This document shows positions 50,540 through 61,958 of a stretch of 64,000 nucleotides of DNA, piece by piece (the stretch's first letter is position 1; every line of letters begins with the position of its first letter). The position numbers and the translations under genes are program-made. The stretch is from Bimuria novae-zelandiae CBS 107.79 (lineage: Eukaryota; Ascomycota; Dothideomycetes; Pleosporales; Didymosphaeriaceae), in assembly GCA_010015655.1 (NCBI GenBank), contig ML976662.1, forward strand, positions 20,255 through 84,254, written 5' to 3'. The notes under the pieces are model-generated. The model saw only the letters and a list, made by a program, of their open reading frames with translations, was not told where the DNA came from and made no database searches.

Positions 50540-51777
50540 ATGGCCCCCGCCCTCGTGGAAGTTCCGATCCAGGAAGCCGTCAATTATGCCAAGTCTGGGA
50601 CTGGCCAATACAAGGTATGCTCTTGATCGTCCATCGACACGAACTTCGCTAAGTACTGCAAGGAGGCTTTTCAAAGCGGCCCGAAGACATTCCAGGCAGA
50701 TGCAGAGTTGGAAGGCACCGAGAAACAGCCTCCCGCGAAGTACCCGAACTATCTTCCCACCTGGAACGACAAGAAATACCCTCCACTCGAACCATTTGAG
50801 CATTACGAGCATGGCAAAGACGCCGACGCAAGCTTCCCGAACCTTTTGAAAGGTGCAGAGGTTGTCGATCTAACGGCGAACGTCGGTGCTGAGGTTCACG
50901 GCGTGCAGTTGAGCAAACTGACAGACGCCGGCAAAGACGAGCTAGCCCTCTTCGTTGCTCAGAAGAAGGTCGTTGCCTTCCGTGACCAGGACTTCGCAGA
51001 TCTTCCCATTAGCGATGCACTCAAGATCGGAGAATACTTTGGTCGACACCACATCCACCCGACATCCGGCGGACCAGAAGGCCACCCGGAAGTTCATCTG
51101 GTCCACCGTGGTGCTGACGACACTACTTCTCGTGACTTCTTTGAAGAGCGCACCAACTCAGTAACGTGGCACTCTGACATAACGTACGAGAGGCAACCGC
51201 CTGGAACCACGTTCCTCTATCTTTTGGACGGACCTGCTGCAGGAGGCGACACACTTTTTGCCAATCAGGCCTTAGCATACCGCAGGCTTTCACCAGAATT
51301 CCAGAAGCGGCTCCATGGCTTGAAGGCTGTTCATTCTGGTAAGTAGTTGAGCTCGGGCCGAGTCGATACATGGCTAACCATCGCGCAGGCATCGAGCAAG
51401 CGGAGAACAGTAGGAGCCGGGGCGGCATCGTCCGCCGCGAGCCTGTCACGCACATTCATCCTATCGTCCGTACCCATCCAGCGACGGGTGAGAAGGCGCT
51501 CTTTGTTAACCCGCAATTCACCCGCCGCATCATTGGATACAAGAAGGAGGAAAGCGACTACCTACTCAACTTCTTGTATGACCACATCGCGAAGGGTCAA
51601 GACTTTCAAGCACGTGTGAAGTGGGCGCCCGGCACGGTGGTAGTATGGGATAACCGCGTGACCGCTCACTCTGCTCTTCTTGACTGGGATGATGGAGCCC
51701 GGAGGCATCTTGCTCGCATTACGCCGCAGGCTGAGGCTCCGTACGAGACCCCGTTTGAGACTTCGTTCGAGTACTAG
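50540..51777 (+). CDS. TauD/TfdA-type 2-oxoglutarate-dependent (sulfonate) dioxygenase
   Basis: Three exons (50540-50614, 50663-51338, 51389-51777) give 379 aa. For intron 1 a nearer acceptor would give 39 nt; the one at 50662 gives a normal 48 nt and the family-like join QYK-EAFQSGPKTFQ. Key features: GAEVVDLTANVGAEVHGVQL, VVAFRDQDFADLPI, FGRHHIHPTSG, TWHSDITYERQPPGTTFLY (iron-binding HxD, about 194-196), GGDTLFANQALAYRRLSP, HPATGEKALFVNPQFTRRI, TVVVWDNRVTAHSALLD (distal His, about 341), RRHLARITPQAEAPY. Family members use Fe(II), O2 and 2-oxoglutarate, commonly to release sulfite from taurine or alkyl sulfonates (yeast Jlp1). It is divergent from a Dal5-type transporter. Confidence 0.92.
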
Positions 51778-52017
51778 GATAGTATAGTATGTAGAATCTC
51801 CACAATGAAGTCTTGAGGGAATCATCGGTCTGAAGCAATTGAAGTGTATTATATATCGCGACAATCGCCACCAAAAAAAAAGAAAAATCTTTGCAAAGAG
51901 CGCGCCCATCTTTGCCAACCACAACGGGTCAGCAGAGAAAAGCGTCGAGCTGCTGTTATTGCATCCAGGGTTCCCTTGAGGGCAGGACGCCAAACGCCAG
52001 GCAAAAGCCAAGCCCAC

Positions 52018-54519
52018 TCAATCTGCCATACTTTCCACACATCTCATGAGAAGTCCATCCGCCTTCAAAAGCCCTACGTCTGCCCTTACTGTGCCCTGTT
52101 CGCCTTCCCCAGCTGCGTCAGAATTCTCCGCGGGTTCCCTAGCCTTCGGCATATTGTCAAATGCCGCGATCATGATATTTAAATCACCCCCATACAATTG
52201 ATCAAGCCTCTGGTTACAGCCCCTGCACAGCCGCAAGCCGCATCCATCAATTGACAATGGGTTCTCATCATCCTCGCTTGCGCTGATATGTGCCTGATGG
52301 GTGCAGCATTTGTGGGTTGCGGGTGTAAAGCACATAGAGCACCAGCGCTTGAGCTGTTCCTGCACCTCGGGAGTTCCTCCTATGGTGCAGAGGAGATCCT
52401 CTGAAACGGCTTCGAACTCAGGTGAATCCTTGATCTCCATGTCTGCCAGCGCGTGTGATGGGCACACCGCGATTTGAATACGGTCCATGGTGCAATTGTG
52501 GCACATCGTCGTCGCTTTCTTGCTATCGCGATGTCCGTTGCCGAATTCAGTGTACCCAAGGCCGTTGCTCCATTCAATCACATGGACGTCTCGCTCGAAG
52601 TGGCCGACCATACCGAAGACAGGAAACCCGCAGAAGTTGCAGTCAGTAACAGCGCCGGGTTGGACAGAGAAGATCATGGGATGCGCAAAAGACGTCTTAA
52701 TCGTGGTCAAGACGCCCCTGTGGCCTTCGGAATCCTCCATGGCCTCTAATTCTTCGGTCTCCTCAGGCTCTTCATCTGTTTTCTCGTCCTCGGCGGTAGA
52801 ATCAAGCCCCGCGACGTATGCCATATCTTCTTCGGTGAAGAGGTCGGAACCAGGAATAGAGAATTCGGGTGCGATTTGTTCCAGGAATGTGCGGTTCGCT
52901 TTAACAGGCACTTCGTCCCCTTCTGTGTCGTGATTCTTTCCCTTGTTCTTCCGCATGACCTTCGCCTTTCCGAGTGCTGCAGCTGGCGTGGCGGCATAAA
53001 AGTGACATCCGACCTTCGCTTGCTTGCATTGCTTGCACGGTGGAGCATCATCAGGCGTCTTCAGGAGCGAGCATCTTTTCTTGTTCTCACGGCAATATGT
53101 GCATGCCTTGTACTTGTCCCGGCCTTCAACATACAGAAGTTCATTAAGATCTACGCGATCGATTTTGTATGTCTTCGGACGCCTGGGCTCGCAGTTCGTG
53201 TTGTCCACACTCAGACACTCGTCGCACATAGCGCCTTGCCTAATGTTGAAGCAAATGTCAGTCAGTTTCAAACAAGTGGAGATGGCGGAAGGATAGAAAG
53301 TGCACATACGGATTCCCGTTTGCGTTTGCATTTTCAAACGAGCAAGGTTGGCCCTGCGCTTCGCAGCGGTCGCATGGTCCAGTCCAACCAGGCTCTGTGA
53401 TCGGCTGGCATTCAACGTCTTTGTTCACGCTGCAGCCTTTGCACGGATATTGGCCGTCACTGACCATGGAGCACTCTGCCCCATCTCGACAGCACTGTTT
53501 GCAGCCGCGTGCTTCAGGATGGCCCGTGAGATCCTGTTTTATGTCCGCTGGATCCGGCAATGGAATCTGTGGCTGAGATTCGGCCCCAGGGGTGCTTGTG
53601 CGCTGAAGAGGTAGTAAGTTCACCCTCGCTGCCTCATCCTCGCTATCAAGCTCGGAATGTCCTTCGGGCCAATTCTCTTCATCCTCCATGATATTGATAA
53701 CGCTGCCAATGGCTTTGAAACGCAGACGGACAATCAGCTTTTTCTGCTTAGCTTTGCCTTTGCCCTTCCACTTCTTGCTGCTTAGATTGTCTTTCGCCAC
53801 TCTTTTCGCCGGAGCTCTTCTAGCAAACTTGTGAGCTTCTTCAGGATCGTAGTTCCCGCTCTGGTCGACATCTATGTGAGTACTGGCGACTCCTTGTCTG
53901 TTAATATGCCTTCGCAAGCCATACGACACTATGGGATCTGAGGAAAAAAGTAAATCGTGTATGTGACCGTCGCTTTGATGGGAAAGAGCAGGAGATAGCC
54001 TCTGAGGACCGTCGCCGTCGCCGCCGTCGTGGCCTTCGTTGCCATCACCCTCTTGCTGATTGAGAGTGAGGCTTGACAGTCGCGGGCCGAGGCCTGTGCT
54101 TGGTGTCTGCGGAGCTTGCAGAGCCTGCGGAAGAGTCAACAAACGCGACCTGTACCCCGCGGCAAATGTGTCCATCGTACCTCATCTGTGTAATCTGGCT
54201 CCTCGTTTGGACCGCCGAACAATGAAGTGATGCGTGGCTTCTTAGTGGGGCTAGGCTGCACTTGAGCGTCGTTCTCGTTGTCATCGTCGGTGCTCAAGCG
54301 TCGGATTGCTTTTTTCCCTCGAGGTGAGACACCTATGAGTTGCGTTGCAGGCCTTTCCTCGAAAAGATCATCGAGGCCATCGTCTTCGGCGTCGGAAAAG
54401 CCTTTCTCGACATCTGGAAGTGGCTGACCGCTTTCCTGGACCGCGTCTACGTTCATATCGTCGTTGCCATGAGGCAAACGAAAATCTTGCAACCACGGCA
54501 CGGGAGCGTTGTCTGCCAT
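52018..54519 (-). CDS. Protein with three tandem Zn2Cys6-like clusters
   Basis: Three exons (54181-54519, 53310-54124, 52018-53239) give 791 aa from ATG 54517-54519. The head is acidic with an NLS-like KKPRITSL. A basic stretch (AKRVAKDNLSSKKWKGKGK) precedes three Cys clusters with Zn2Cys6 spacing. The first (about 316-348) is C-x2-C-x6-C-x9-C-x2-C-x7-C (CKQCCRDGAEC ... CKGCSVNKDVEC). The second (about 356-390) is C-x2-C-x6-C-x15-C-x2-C-x7-C and is split by an intron. The third (about 430-460) is C-x2-C-x6-C-x11-C-x2-C-x6-C (CTYCRENKKRC ... CKQCKQAKVGC). An acidic middle follows, and more Cys/His pairs near the C-terminus (CNFCGF, CHNC, CSMC, CCTHQ, CRGCNQRL). Zn2Cys6 factors normally have one cluster, so DNA binding is inferred. 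Confidence 0.82.
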
Positions 54520-55734
54520 CGCGGAAAGAATATTGCCCTCTTGGAAGGTTGTATAGCGTTCGAGATGTAGGTAATGATGGGAATTACTAGGACTGAGAGG
54601 TCATGTAGTGGGAAGTGAGAGAGTCTAGAGGCGTTTGTCGGTCAATCAGGCATGCGGGGATAGCCAAACGTTGTCTTCACCTTCAAAGAGGTTGGGAAAG
54701 ACCGTTGGACTGTTAAGAAAGAGTCTTTGAAGAGCGAGCAAAGGGAGGAAACTTGGATCTTTGTAAGAGAAAGAAACGAGAGGAGGCGATGTTGCGCGCA
54801 GCCATGACTGATCCCCTCGCAGACAGACAACAAGTGAGAGGAGTAGACGACATTAGCTAACTGTGGGGTAACATTCAGGTAAAGGCAGTGAAGCAGCGAC
54901 TTGTTATACGGTGTGGTGAGCTGTATGATCCTCTTGCCCTGCGAAAGGAACGTTCCCGAAGTCCAAATCTGAGTCCGAGTGAAACAGGCCGGAAGGAGGC
55001 GAGGGAAGAGCAAAGAGCAAACAGATATCGTGGATTAAAGAACGAAAAGGTTCCCGGGTTTCGGTTGCGAGCGGTCTGGATACCCTGTTAAGAGCTTCTG
55101 AGGATTCTTGGAATTCCGAGGCGAGCAAGCTGGACCAGATCGTCCTTCGAGTGGTGTCAAAGGTTCAGTGGCACACTGCAGGCTTCAAAGCGCGAGAAAG
55201 AAGTTCGTCACACTTCGAATAAGAAACCTGGTGGCCAGTGTGAGCTATTTAACAAATGTCCCTGTGGGCAAGATTCTGGCTCCCATCGGGCTCCCACCAC
55301 CTGGTAATATTCACAAATCTATATCCTCCTGAAAATTTCCACAATCCATGCGTCAGACATGACCTGCAAGCAGTTCATAAACTGGGGGCAGGCTTATGTC
55401 GCGGCATGCTACGGCGAAGGACTAGGAGCGGCACCGGCGCAGAAGAGGAGTTCTTGCATTATAGTCATGTTAGGCTACGTCAGCCCGAGTCGCAAAAGAG
55501 CCCGCAAACATCGACGAGTTGCCATAGGATGGAAGATTCAAGTAGGAATGTTACGGGTCCACCCGGGGCGGGGCTGCCCGGCACGTGTCGAGCTAACGAT
55601 TTCGGGAAAGCACGGGCCCCACAGAGCCGCATAAATTTCGTGTGGGCAGCTTCGAGCTTTGTTAATCATTCGCAGTCGCCACCAATGCCTCCTTCAAGCG
55701 CCCACCTCGGCCTAATCTGGGCAGCGCGCTCAAC
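54520..55734. other. Divergent spacer of 1.2 kb, no supported gene
   Basis: Between the start of the zinc-cluster gene and the start of the histidine-phosphatase gene. Short frames (54642-55128, 55256-55750) have no features. A short upstream frame beginning at 55686 overlaps the next start codon out of frame and could act as a uORF. Confidence 0.45.
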
Positions 55735-56820
55735 ATGGCGCGCCAGATGAGGCTCTTTCTGATTCGCCACGGCGAGACAATTGATAACGTAGCTCAGGTA
55801 TAGTACGTGCAGCGCTGCAGGGCCGGTCCAATTTCAAGGCTAACCTCTTGAAACAGCGCCGGCAGTAGAGATTCTGTCCTCACCAACCATGGATATCAGC
55901 AAGCCACTCGCCTTGGACTGCACTTTGCCGCAGAAGGAGTGACTTTCACCCACCTCTTTTCCTCGCACCTCCAACGTGCCGTGAAGACGGCTGGGTTGAT
56001 CCGAGACGCCCAGCCTACACGCTCCGACGATGGCTCTGTGCGACCAACACCCGCCGTTGTCCAGCTGCCCGTCTTGATGGAACAGGATTTTGGCTCCTAC
56101 GAGGGCAAGAAGTTCTACGAGCGCCCGGCCGACGGCAATCAGTCGGGCAAGGAGCGTCACCGCCAGGCACACAAGGACTGTGACGGGTCCGTGGACGTGG
56201 AGTCGAAAGAAGCACTTGCTCAGCGGGCTGACGCGTTTCTTGACGGACACCTACTGCCGTTGGTGAACAGTATGGCGGAGCCGACAGACTTGGTCATTGC
56301 CATAGTCTCTCATGGCATCATGCTGTCCTCATTATGGAAGCGCCTCTTGGCGCGTCTCCCGGAACGGAGTGTGAAGCTGGCTCCTGAGCTTGCAGCCACG
56401 ACTCCAGTCACGCTCGAGCATCTGGGCGGTTGGTCTAACACAGGCTATCTGGAGTTGTGCATATCGCGCACAGTGCCGGAGGTCACAATGCAGGCACCAC
56501 TTGCCGTCACTGAAGCGGCCATTTCCACACTCACGGCCACCCCGTCTCTCTCTGTCGAAGCGTGTCTGCAAGCCGAAGCGACAGCGATTTCCGGTGCGAC
56601 TGAGATTGTCGCACCGGAACTCGCAGTTAGCTCACCCCACCATGCAACGACGTTGGGTGTGCGGAAGCTTGGTCGCGACTGGTCCACGGTCATTTGTACC
56701 ATCAATGGCAAAGACCACCTGAAGAATCTGAAGCGCACCCGTGGCGGCGTGGGAAGTTCTCGCCACGACGCTTCCCAGAAGAGCATCGAAAGCTTTTTCA
56801 AGCGAAGAAAACTTGCTTGA
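55735..56820 (+). CDS. Histidine-phosphatase (phosphoglycerate-mutase-like) family protein
   Basis: Two exons (55735-55802, 55857-56820) give 343 aa. The donor GTACGTG at 55803 restores NVAQVYAGSRDSVLTNHG. The phosphohistidine motif LIRHGETIDN is at residues 8-17. The core continues with LTNHGYQQATRLGLHF, THLFSSHLQRAVKTAGLI (second Arg), LMEQDFGSYEGKKFYER and VIAIVSHGIMLSSLW (second catalytic His, about 173). The insertion KEALAQRADAFLDGHLLPLV is typical of TIGAR-like and fungal PGM-like phosphatases. The C-terminal ~130 residues are Ser/Ala/Thr-rich and end in a basic motif (SIESFFKRRKLA). That end resembles a PIP-type QxxhxxFF peptide (QKSIESFF), which is unusual for this family; see findings. 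The substrate cannot be told from sequence. Confidence 0.87.
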
Positions 56821-57758
56821 GTTGTTGACGCACATCTCAATCTATCTTGAAGTGGTAAGCTCATTTCTTCGTCTTTCTCACCCCTTTGCTATGATGATAA
56901 AGCAATTATTCACAGACCTGTTCTGAATTTCTTTGTTGACCCATATTGTTCCAACTGCTGTCTGATCATGCAAATCTCTTACTCAAGTATTGTGTCGCAT
57001 CTTCTTTCAGAACTTTGCTAACGCAAGATTGACAGATACCGCACCTGCTCGTTCAATACCCTCTTGGGATGCCGTGCGGCATATCTTTGCAGTATCTGGA
57101 TTCCTGGTCGGACACTTGCGTTTCGATTTGCTTGATGTCGTAGGCCTCCTGACAGGGGCAGCAAAAGGCACCCGTAATGATGCGCTCTCGTGTGATACTC
57201 CGCGCGGCTTTTGGAATGTCAAAAACCTGTCGAATTCATCGGTGCCTGATAACACTGAGGCTTACCGCCTTATTGTTGATTATGTCAAGCCGAAGTAGAA
57301 CGGATGTAGTTCTTCTACGGCCGTAAACCTTGCGTACGTAAACTGAACCTCAGGAACTCGACGATGTTCTGGGAGGTAAGTAAGCGCGAACTTTCAAGTA
57401 AGTAGCTAGCTTCGTGTAAGACAATGGGGCTGGACAGCCCCTGTTGGAAAACTTCTAGAATTAGCATAGCGTATCTTCTTCTACCCCCAGCCTATATCTC
57501 AATTCAGTAATATTGCGTGTATCTTCAGCCCTCAATTACAATAATGACCATGATGCGCTGTGTGCGACGGAGAAGTACTGCACGGCCTATACCATGGACC
57601 GGAAATACGGTCTTAGTGCCACTCCATGGCAGTATAAAGTCTAAGAGAGACGAGACCAGAATTGCAACCTCACAGACATTGTGTGACTTTATAGAAGGTT
57701 TTAGTCAAATCGTCCGTCCTATTTACCCTTTATCATCAAATCGTTAGCAACCATCACT
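56821..57758. other. Spacer, no supported gene
   Basis: The 938 bp hold a 102-codon plus frame at 56990-57298 without domain, signal peptide or introns; I do not support it. The last ~200 bp form the 5' region of the secreted-protein gene. Confidence 0.45.
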
Positions 57759-58635
57759 ATGGTAAACCTCACACTCGTCCTCGCGGTTACTCTCCCGCTC
57801 GTCATAGCAGCTACTCCCGTCGTCAAGCGTCAGAACGACAGCGATGCTGTCTTCAACATCCCTATTTTGACGCATTTCCTGCACATGAATGCGCTCACCA
57901 GTTTCCCAACGAACGTATCTGCCGTCGACGGAATCCGCGGGAGCTATCCCAACGTCAGAGGTACACAGTACTCTCCTCTCTGAGCTCATCACCCAGCTGA
58001 CACCGACCCGCAGGAAACCTAACCGGCGGCATCGTCGGCGACGTCGTAAACATCGGAGCCGCAAACGAATGGTTCCCAACTCTCCTCAACGGAACCCGCA
58101 GCGTACGCCCCTCCTCCCTCCTCCCTCCTCCCTCCACTCATCCTAACCAACCCCACAGTTCTACACCAACCAATGGACCATCAACGCCGCCGTGCCCTCC
58201 ACCAGCTACCCCACCCCCTCCACCCCATCCTTCCCAACGCCCGAGTACGCAACCATCTACCTCGCGGCCTCCGCCCACCTCACCTATGCCAACGAGTTCC
58301 TGCACGGCTTCGGCCCTGTTACGTTTTCGTCGAGCCATCCCGCCTTTGTTGATTTGAACTGGCGCAGCTTCTACGCGGAGATTGAGGCTGGGTATCGTAC
58401 GGGGGCGGCGACGGTGGATGTTTTTGAAGTGGAGACGGGGGGGATATTTGGGCGCTGTTGCCGCCGGGGGGTGGTTTTTGAGTGGGGCGGGGAGGGGTTG
58501 GTGTTTGGGGTGGGATGTTGGAGGGATTTGACGGTGGGAGTAGCGGTGACGGTGGTGCGGGTACAAAGCAGTTGCAGGCAGGCACTGTATTATTTATCTA
58601 GTGGTAACACACAAGACCAAGGCATTCCTGAATAG
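57759..58635 (+). CDS. Hypothetical secreted protein
   Basis: Three exons (57759-57960, 58014-58102, 58159-58635) give 255 aa. A signal peptide is clear (MVNLTLVLAVTLPLVIAATP), followed by KRQ, a likely Kex2-type site. The mature part has several N-glycosylation sequons (NDS, NVS, NLT, NGT) and motifs GIRGSYPNVRGNLTGGIVGD, VNIGAANEWFPTLLNGTRSF and YTNQWTINAAVPS, then LAASAHLTYANEFLHGFGPV. No family is certain; a DUF3237-like barrel is a weak possibility. The last ~70 residues (after EVETGGIF) are low complexity and oddly G-rich in DNA, so the true 3' end may differ. Confidence 0.6.
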
Positions 58636-58731
58636 GACTGTCTTACTCGACCTTGTACCTTCACGATTGGACTCGCAGTGTGAGAATCAGAGTGTGATAC
58701 CAAAGCCAGCAGAAACGGAAAGTCACACTCT

Positions 58732-60941
58732 TTATTTTATGACAAAACTCTTCTTCTCATCTTGTCTAAACCACGCCATATACGCCTCAAACGCCTCCCA
58801 AGGCACCGACTTATGAAACACGCCCACGCGCGAAAACCTTTCCCCATCCCTCCTCCGCCTTCTCACAACGAGTCCAAAAAATGAAGGATTCAAGCCCGTA
58901 TCTTTCCGCGGCGTCTCCATGCCAAACAGTAAAAGCCATACATCCAAAACACACCTTGGGTCGTCCTGGAACTCCTCCTCCAGCGCATCAAGCTGCCAAG
59001 GAATCCCCGTACTCCGAGTCTCGTCCAAGCTGCCGGGTAGAACTTCGTCCCCTGCAGACTCCTCGTGTCTGAAGAGGATCTTCTTATCGCGGTACAAATT
59101 CCACATCGCCCTCCTCGCCCACGCGCGCAACGTCAACGTTCCTGTCGCGACGCCTCCATACGGCGCTCTCACATCGACGTGCTGGATCTCGCAGTCTTCA
59201 ACGCTAACGCAAAACGTTGTGTCCTTGCCTGGCCTCGTGTACACCGCCTCGAATCTCACCGGCTGGCTAACCGCTGCCCAGGACCACGACGGAGCGGAAA
59301 CCTCTCCCTGCAAGAGCCGTGGACTGATTTCTCCGTAGATCTGTTTCAACCCGTCATCGACGGTCCACAGGAGATTTGCTGGCATACCACGCCGCCAGAG
59401 ACCCGCACAGTACTCGTCGTTCAAGATAGCGCCGTACCGTTCAGCCATACCGGCTATAGCGGGGAACTTGTCCGTGGCGAAAGCGAGGCTGCGGTCCGTG
59501 AAGCCTTGCACGATGGCATCCCAATGCTGTAGCATCTCCTCCGGAGGATACAAGCCTGCGAGCAAGTCGGCGATCAAGCGCGCATCGATACCATCGCCAT
59601 AAGGTCGGTCTAGGGGAAGGTGCGACCAGCCATCGCTGGGAACATGGTCAAGTGCAGTCTGGCACGTAAACTGCGTGCGCAGACTGCCGAAATCAAGGAT
59701 GCGGGGAGACAACACGCGTTCTTGGAAGGTCCAACCTCGTGAGTCCAAGGCTTCTCGCCCTTCGCCCGTGTACGGGAGGAGGGTAACCGTGCCCATGTCC
59801 TGCCCTTTGTATTTGCATGGGAGAGAGAAGATCTTGTGCGGCGAGTGTGTGCCGAGAGGAGAGCGCGGGCTGAGGAAGCCGTTCCAGACTGCGCTTGCGC
59901 GTGTGGCTCCAATTGTTATGGTGGCGTTGCCATATACGTGGGCCATGCGGCCAATTTCAATGGCTTTGTCGTCGTTGGAGTTTTGGATGATGCAGAGGGC
60001 GTCAATCCAGATGTAGTGCAAGCCAAGTTGCCGGGCGACATGAATGGCGTCTTGCAGTGTTTGAGGCAGTCGCGTTGGATCGATCGCTTGTTTGTACTGA
60101 GGCAGCATTTGTGATGTCGTCTTGAAGACTTGGTCGCCTCCCCAACAATAAGATAACGCAGCGTACGGCTCGATTTGCGTGCCCATTTCGCAGAGCCGGC
60201 ATTCGGGGCTGATCTGCACGAGCCGTGTAGGCGTGAACGTTGGGTCTGGCTTCGGGCAATCTGCGTGACTCTGTAGGCAATCCTCTAGCCAACTCTTTGC
60301 TTCGCCCAAAGCCTCCACTGCATCAGGGTGCATGTTGATGGGGTACTTGGTGAGAACCCTCGCGGCAGCACTGTCTAAAACGAACATGTCAGAAACGTGC
60401 TTTCTTCCTTCCGGCCTTGCTTAACGAAAATTCACCTGCCCTTTTCCGCCAAAATCGAATACACGTTATCTGGCTCTTCATCCTCCTCCGCCAAAAGCAT
60501 TTCCCAAGCCACTTCCGGTAAACTCACCCCACCAAGCTCCGCGCTCCACCCATGTTCGTTGATAACCTTCACCCCAAGGGCATACTTCACATCTCCCTCT
60601 TCCTCCTCCTCACCCAGACAACTAACGAATCGCTGCGCCAGACGACATCCACGGCGCGCCCAAGACCTTACGTCATCACCTGTATTCGTGAGGAAGAATG
60701 AGATGCCAGACGTTTTTTGGAAGAAGTAGTTCCTGTACTCGGTCCATTCGGCTGACCAGAAGTCGTCTCCGTACAGCTGGACGGCGAGTTGCTTCTGGCT
60801 CGGATTAGGCCGGAGCGCGAGGATGGTACCGTACGTTTGCGCGTCGCCTGAATCATCTGGGAGATATATTGTAAAGTCCGAGCAGCCGGCACAAGTGTGT
60901 GGTGGCGGGTAGCTAAGCTGCTGGGGGTTTGGTGTTGTCAT
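58732..60941 (-). CDS. HET-domain (heterokaryon incompatibility) protein
   Basis: Two exons (60436-60941, 58732-60370) give 714 aa from ATG 60939-60941. The acceptor at 60371 (ACAG) joins LAEKG to SAAARVLTKYP in frame; the nearer TTTTAG does not. After a 170-residue head (CAGCSDFTIYLPDD, WARRGCRLAQRFVSCL) comes the HET module: SWLEDCLQSHADC, YAALSYCWGGDQVFKTT (about 240), LPQTLQDAIHVARQLGLHYI and WIDALCIIQNSNDDK (about 285), MAHVYGNATITI, SRGWTFQERVLSPRILDF (about 378). HET proteins trigger cell death when unlike fungal individuals fuse, and many uncharacterised members exist. The head is usual for the family. No partner gene for incompatibility (NLR or Sec9-like) is seen nearby. Confidence 0.92.
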
Positions 60942-61316
60942 TGTGTAAGGCGTGCGTTTGCCCCGCAGACCTACTTTAGTACATTCGAGCCATAAAGTGG
61001 GGGCCAATCCTTCAAAATATTGGTGCTGCAGGGCTCCGAATTTTGTACTAAACCTCTAATATGCTATGTGTCAATCCAGATCAAGTCTACTTGAAACGTA
61101 CTTCATCTCCTCTTGTTCGTTCCTCACGTCGCAGTGAAGTGAAGCCCAGTTCTAGTGCAATCGCCTGCCAGTCGATAAGCTCCACCAAGCCAGCGCTTAC
61201 AGCGCCATATCAAAGAAAGACTTACTCTAGTACGGCACCTTATTCCAGAATAGGCGATACCTCACACAACCTGATCCTTTTCCGGCGTATCCCCCTGCGC
61301 CCTCCACCCCGACCCC
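60942..61316. other. Spacer upstream of the HET gene
   Basis: This 375-bp spacer must hold the HET promoter and the 3' end of the zeta-GST gene. No further gene. Confidence 0.45.
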
Positions 61317-61958
61317 CTAAACCTCCAACCTCGCAATAACCCCACTCAGCAACGGCCACTGCCCAAAATCCACCTTGTAAAACCGTGCCTGCTCCACCTG
61401 CGGAATAAGACACACATCCGCAAGCGTAACCACATCGCCACACGAGTACTTCGCGTCCTTGAAATAAGTAGAAAGATACGTCTCGTAGGCCGTAAACCCG
61501 CGGTTCATAATCGTGCGCACAAAGGTAACCGCGTCGTCGCGCTCCCCTCGGACGGCTTTGACGCTCTCCGCAACGCGTGAGTTGGTCGGCGGGAATATGT
61601 CGGAGGTTACAATGTGCATCAGCTCTCTGACGCGTGCCCTGGCTCGGTGGTCTGCTGTCGGGGGAAGGAGCGGCGTGCGCGTGGGATAGGTTTCTTCCAG
61701 ATATTCGAGCATGGCGACGCTTTGGGCAAAGGTGAAGGTGGGTTCGCCTTCGGTTTCGACGACTAGGGTAGGTATCGCGGCGCTAGGGTTCAGGGCGATG
61801 TAAGAGGGATCTTCGTGGGCGTCAGTGCCCATGTCGATGTAATGCGAAGTGTAAGAGATGTTTTTGAGGGCAAGCGCTATGCGGAGACGGGCAGCGCAGG
61901 AGGAAGCATAGAAGGTGTATAGGTGATATGTGGTCTTGGGAGATGTGTCGGAGGACAT
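61317..61958 (-). CDS. Zeta-class glutathione transferase / maleylacetoacetate isomerase-like
   Basis: Single exon, 213 aa from ATG 61956-61958. GST features: YHLYTFYASSCAARLRIALAL (the SSC motif of zeta class), ALNPSAAIPTLVVE (cis-Pro), FTFAQSVAMLEYLEETYPT (glutathione-site Gln-Ser), then the helical domain with RELMHIVTSDIFPPTNSRV and KYSCGDVVTLADVCLIPQV. Zeta enzymes isomerise maleylacetoacetate to fumarylacetoacetate in phenylalanine/tyrosine breakdown. The protein stops right after VIARLEV, about 15-20 residues earlier than I expect (a tail like LPAF...TPEELR is missing). No homogentisate-pathway genes lie beside it, so the physiological role is open. Confidence 0.85.
   Translation of the reverse strand: MSSDTSPKTTYHLYTFYASSCAARLRIALALKNISYTSHYIDMGTDAHEDPSYIALNPSAAIPTLVVETEGEPTFTFAQSVAMLEYLEETYPTRTPLLPPTADHRARARVRELMHIVTSDIFPPTNSRVAESVKAVRGERDDAVTFVRTIMNRGFTAYETYLSTYFKDAKYSCGDVVTLADVCLIPQVEQARFYKVDFGQWPLLSGVIARLEV

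Noticed and set aside
56990..57298. 102-codon plus frame
   Set aside because: No recognisable features, no good start context and no support from introns.
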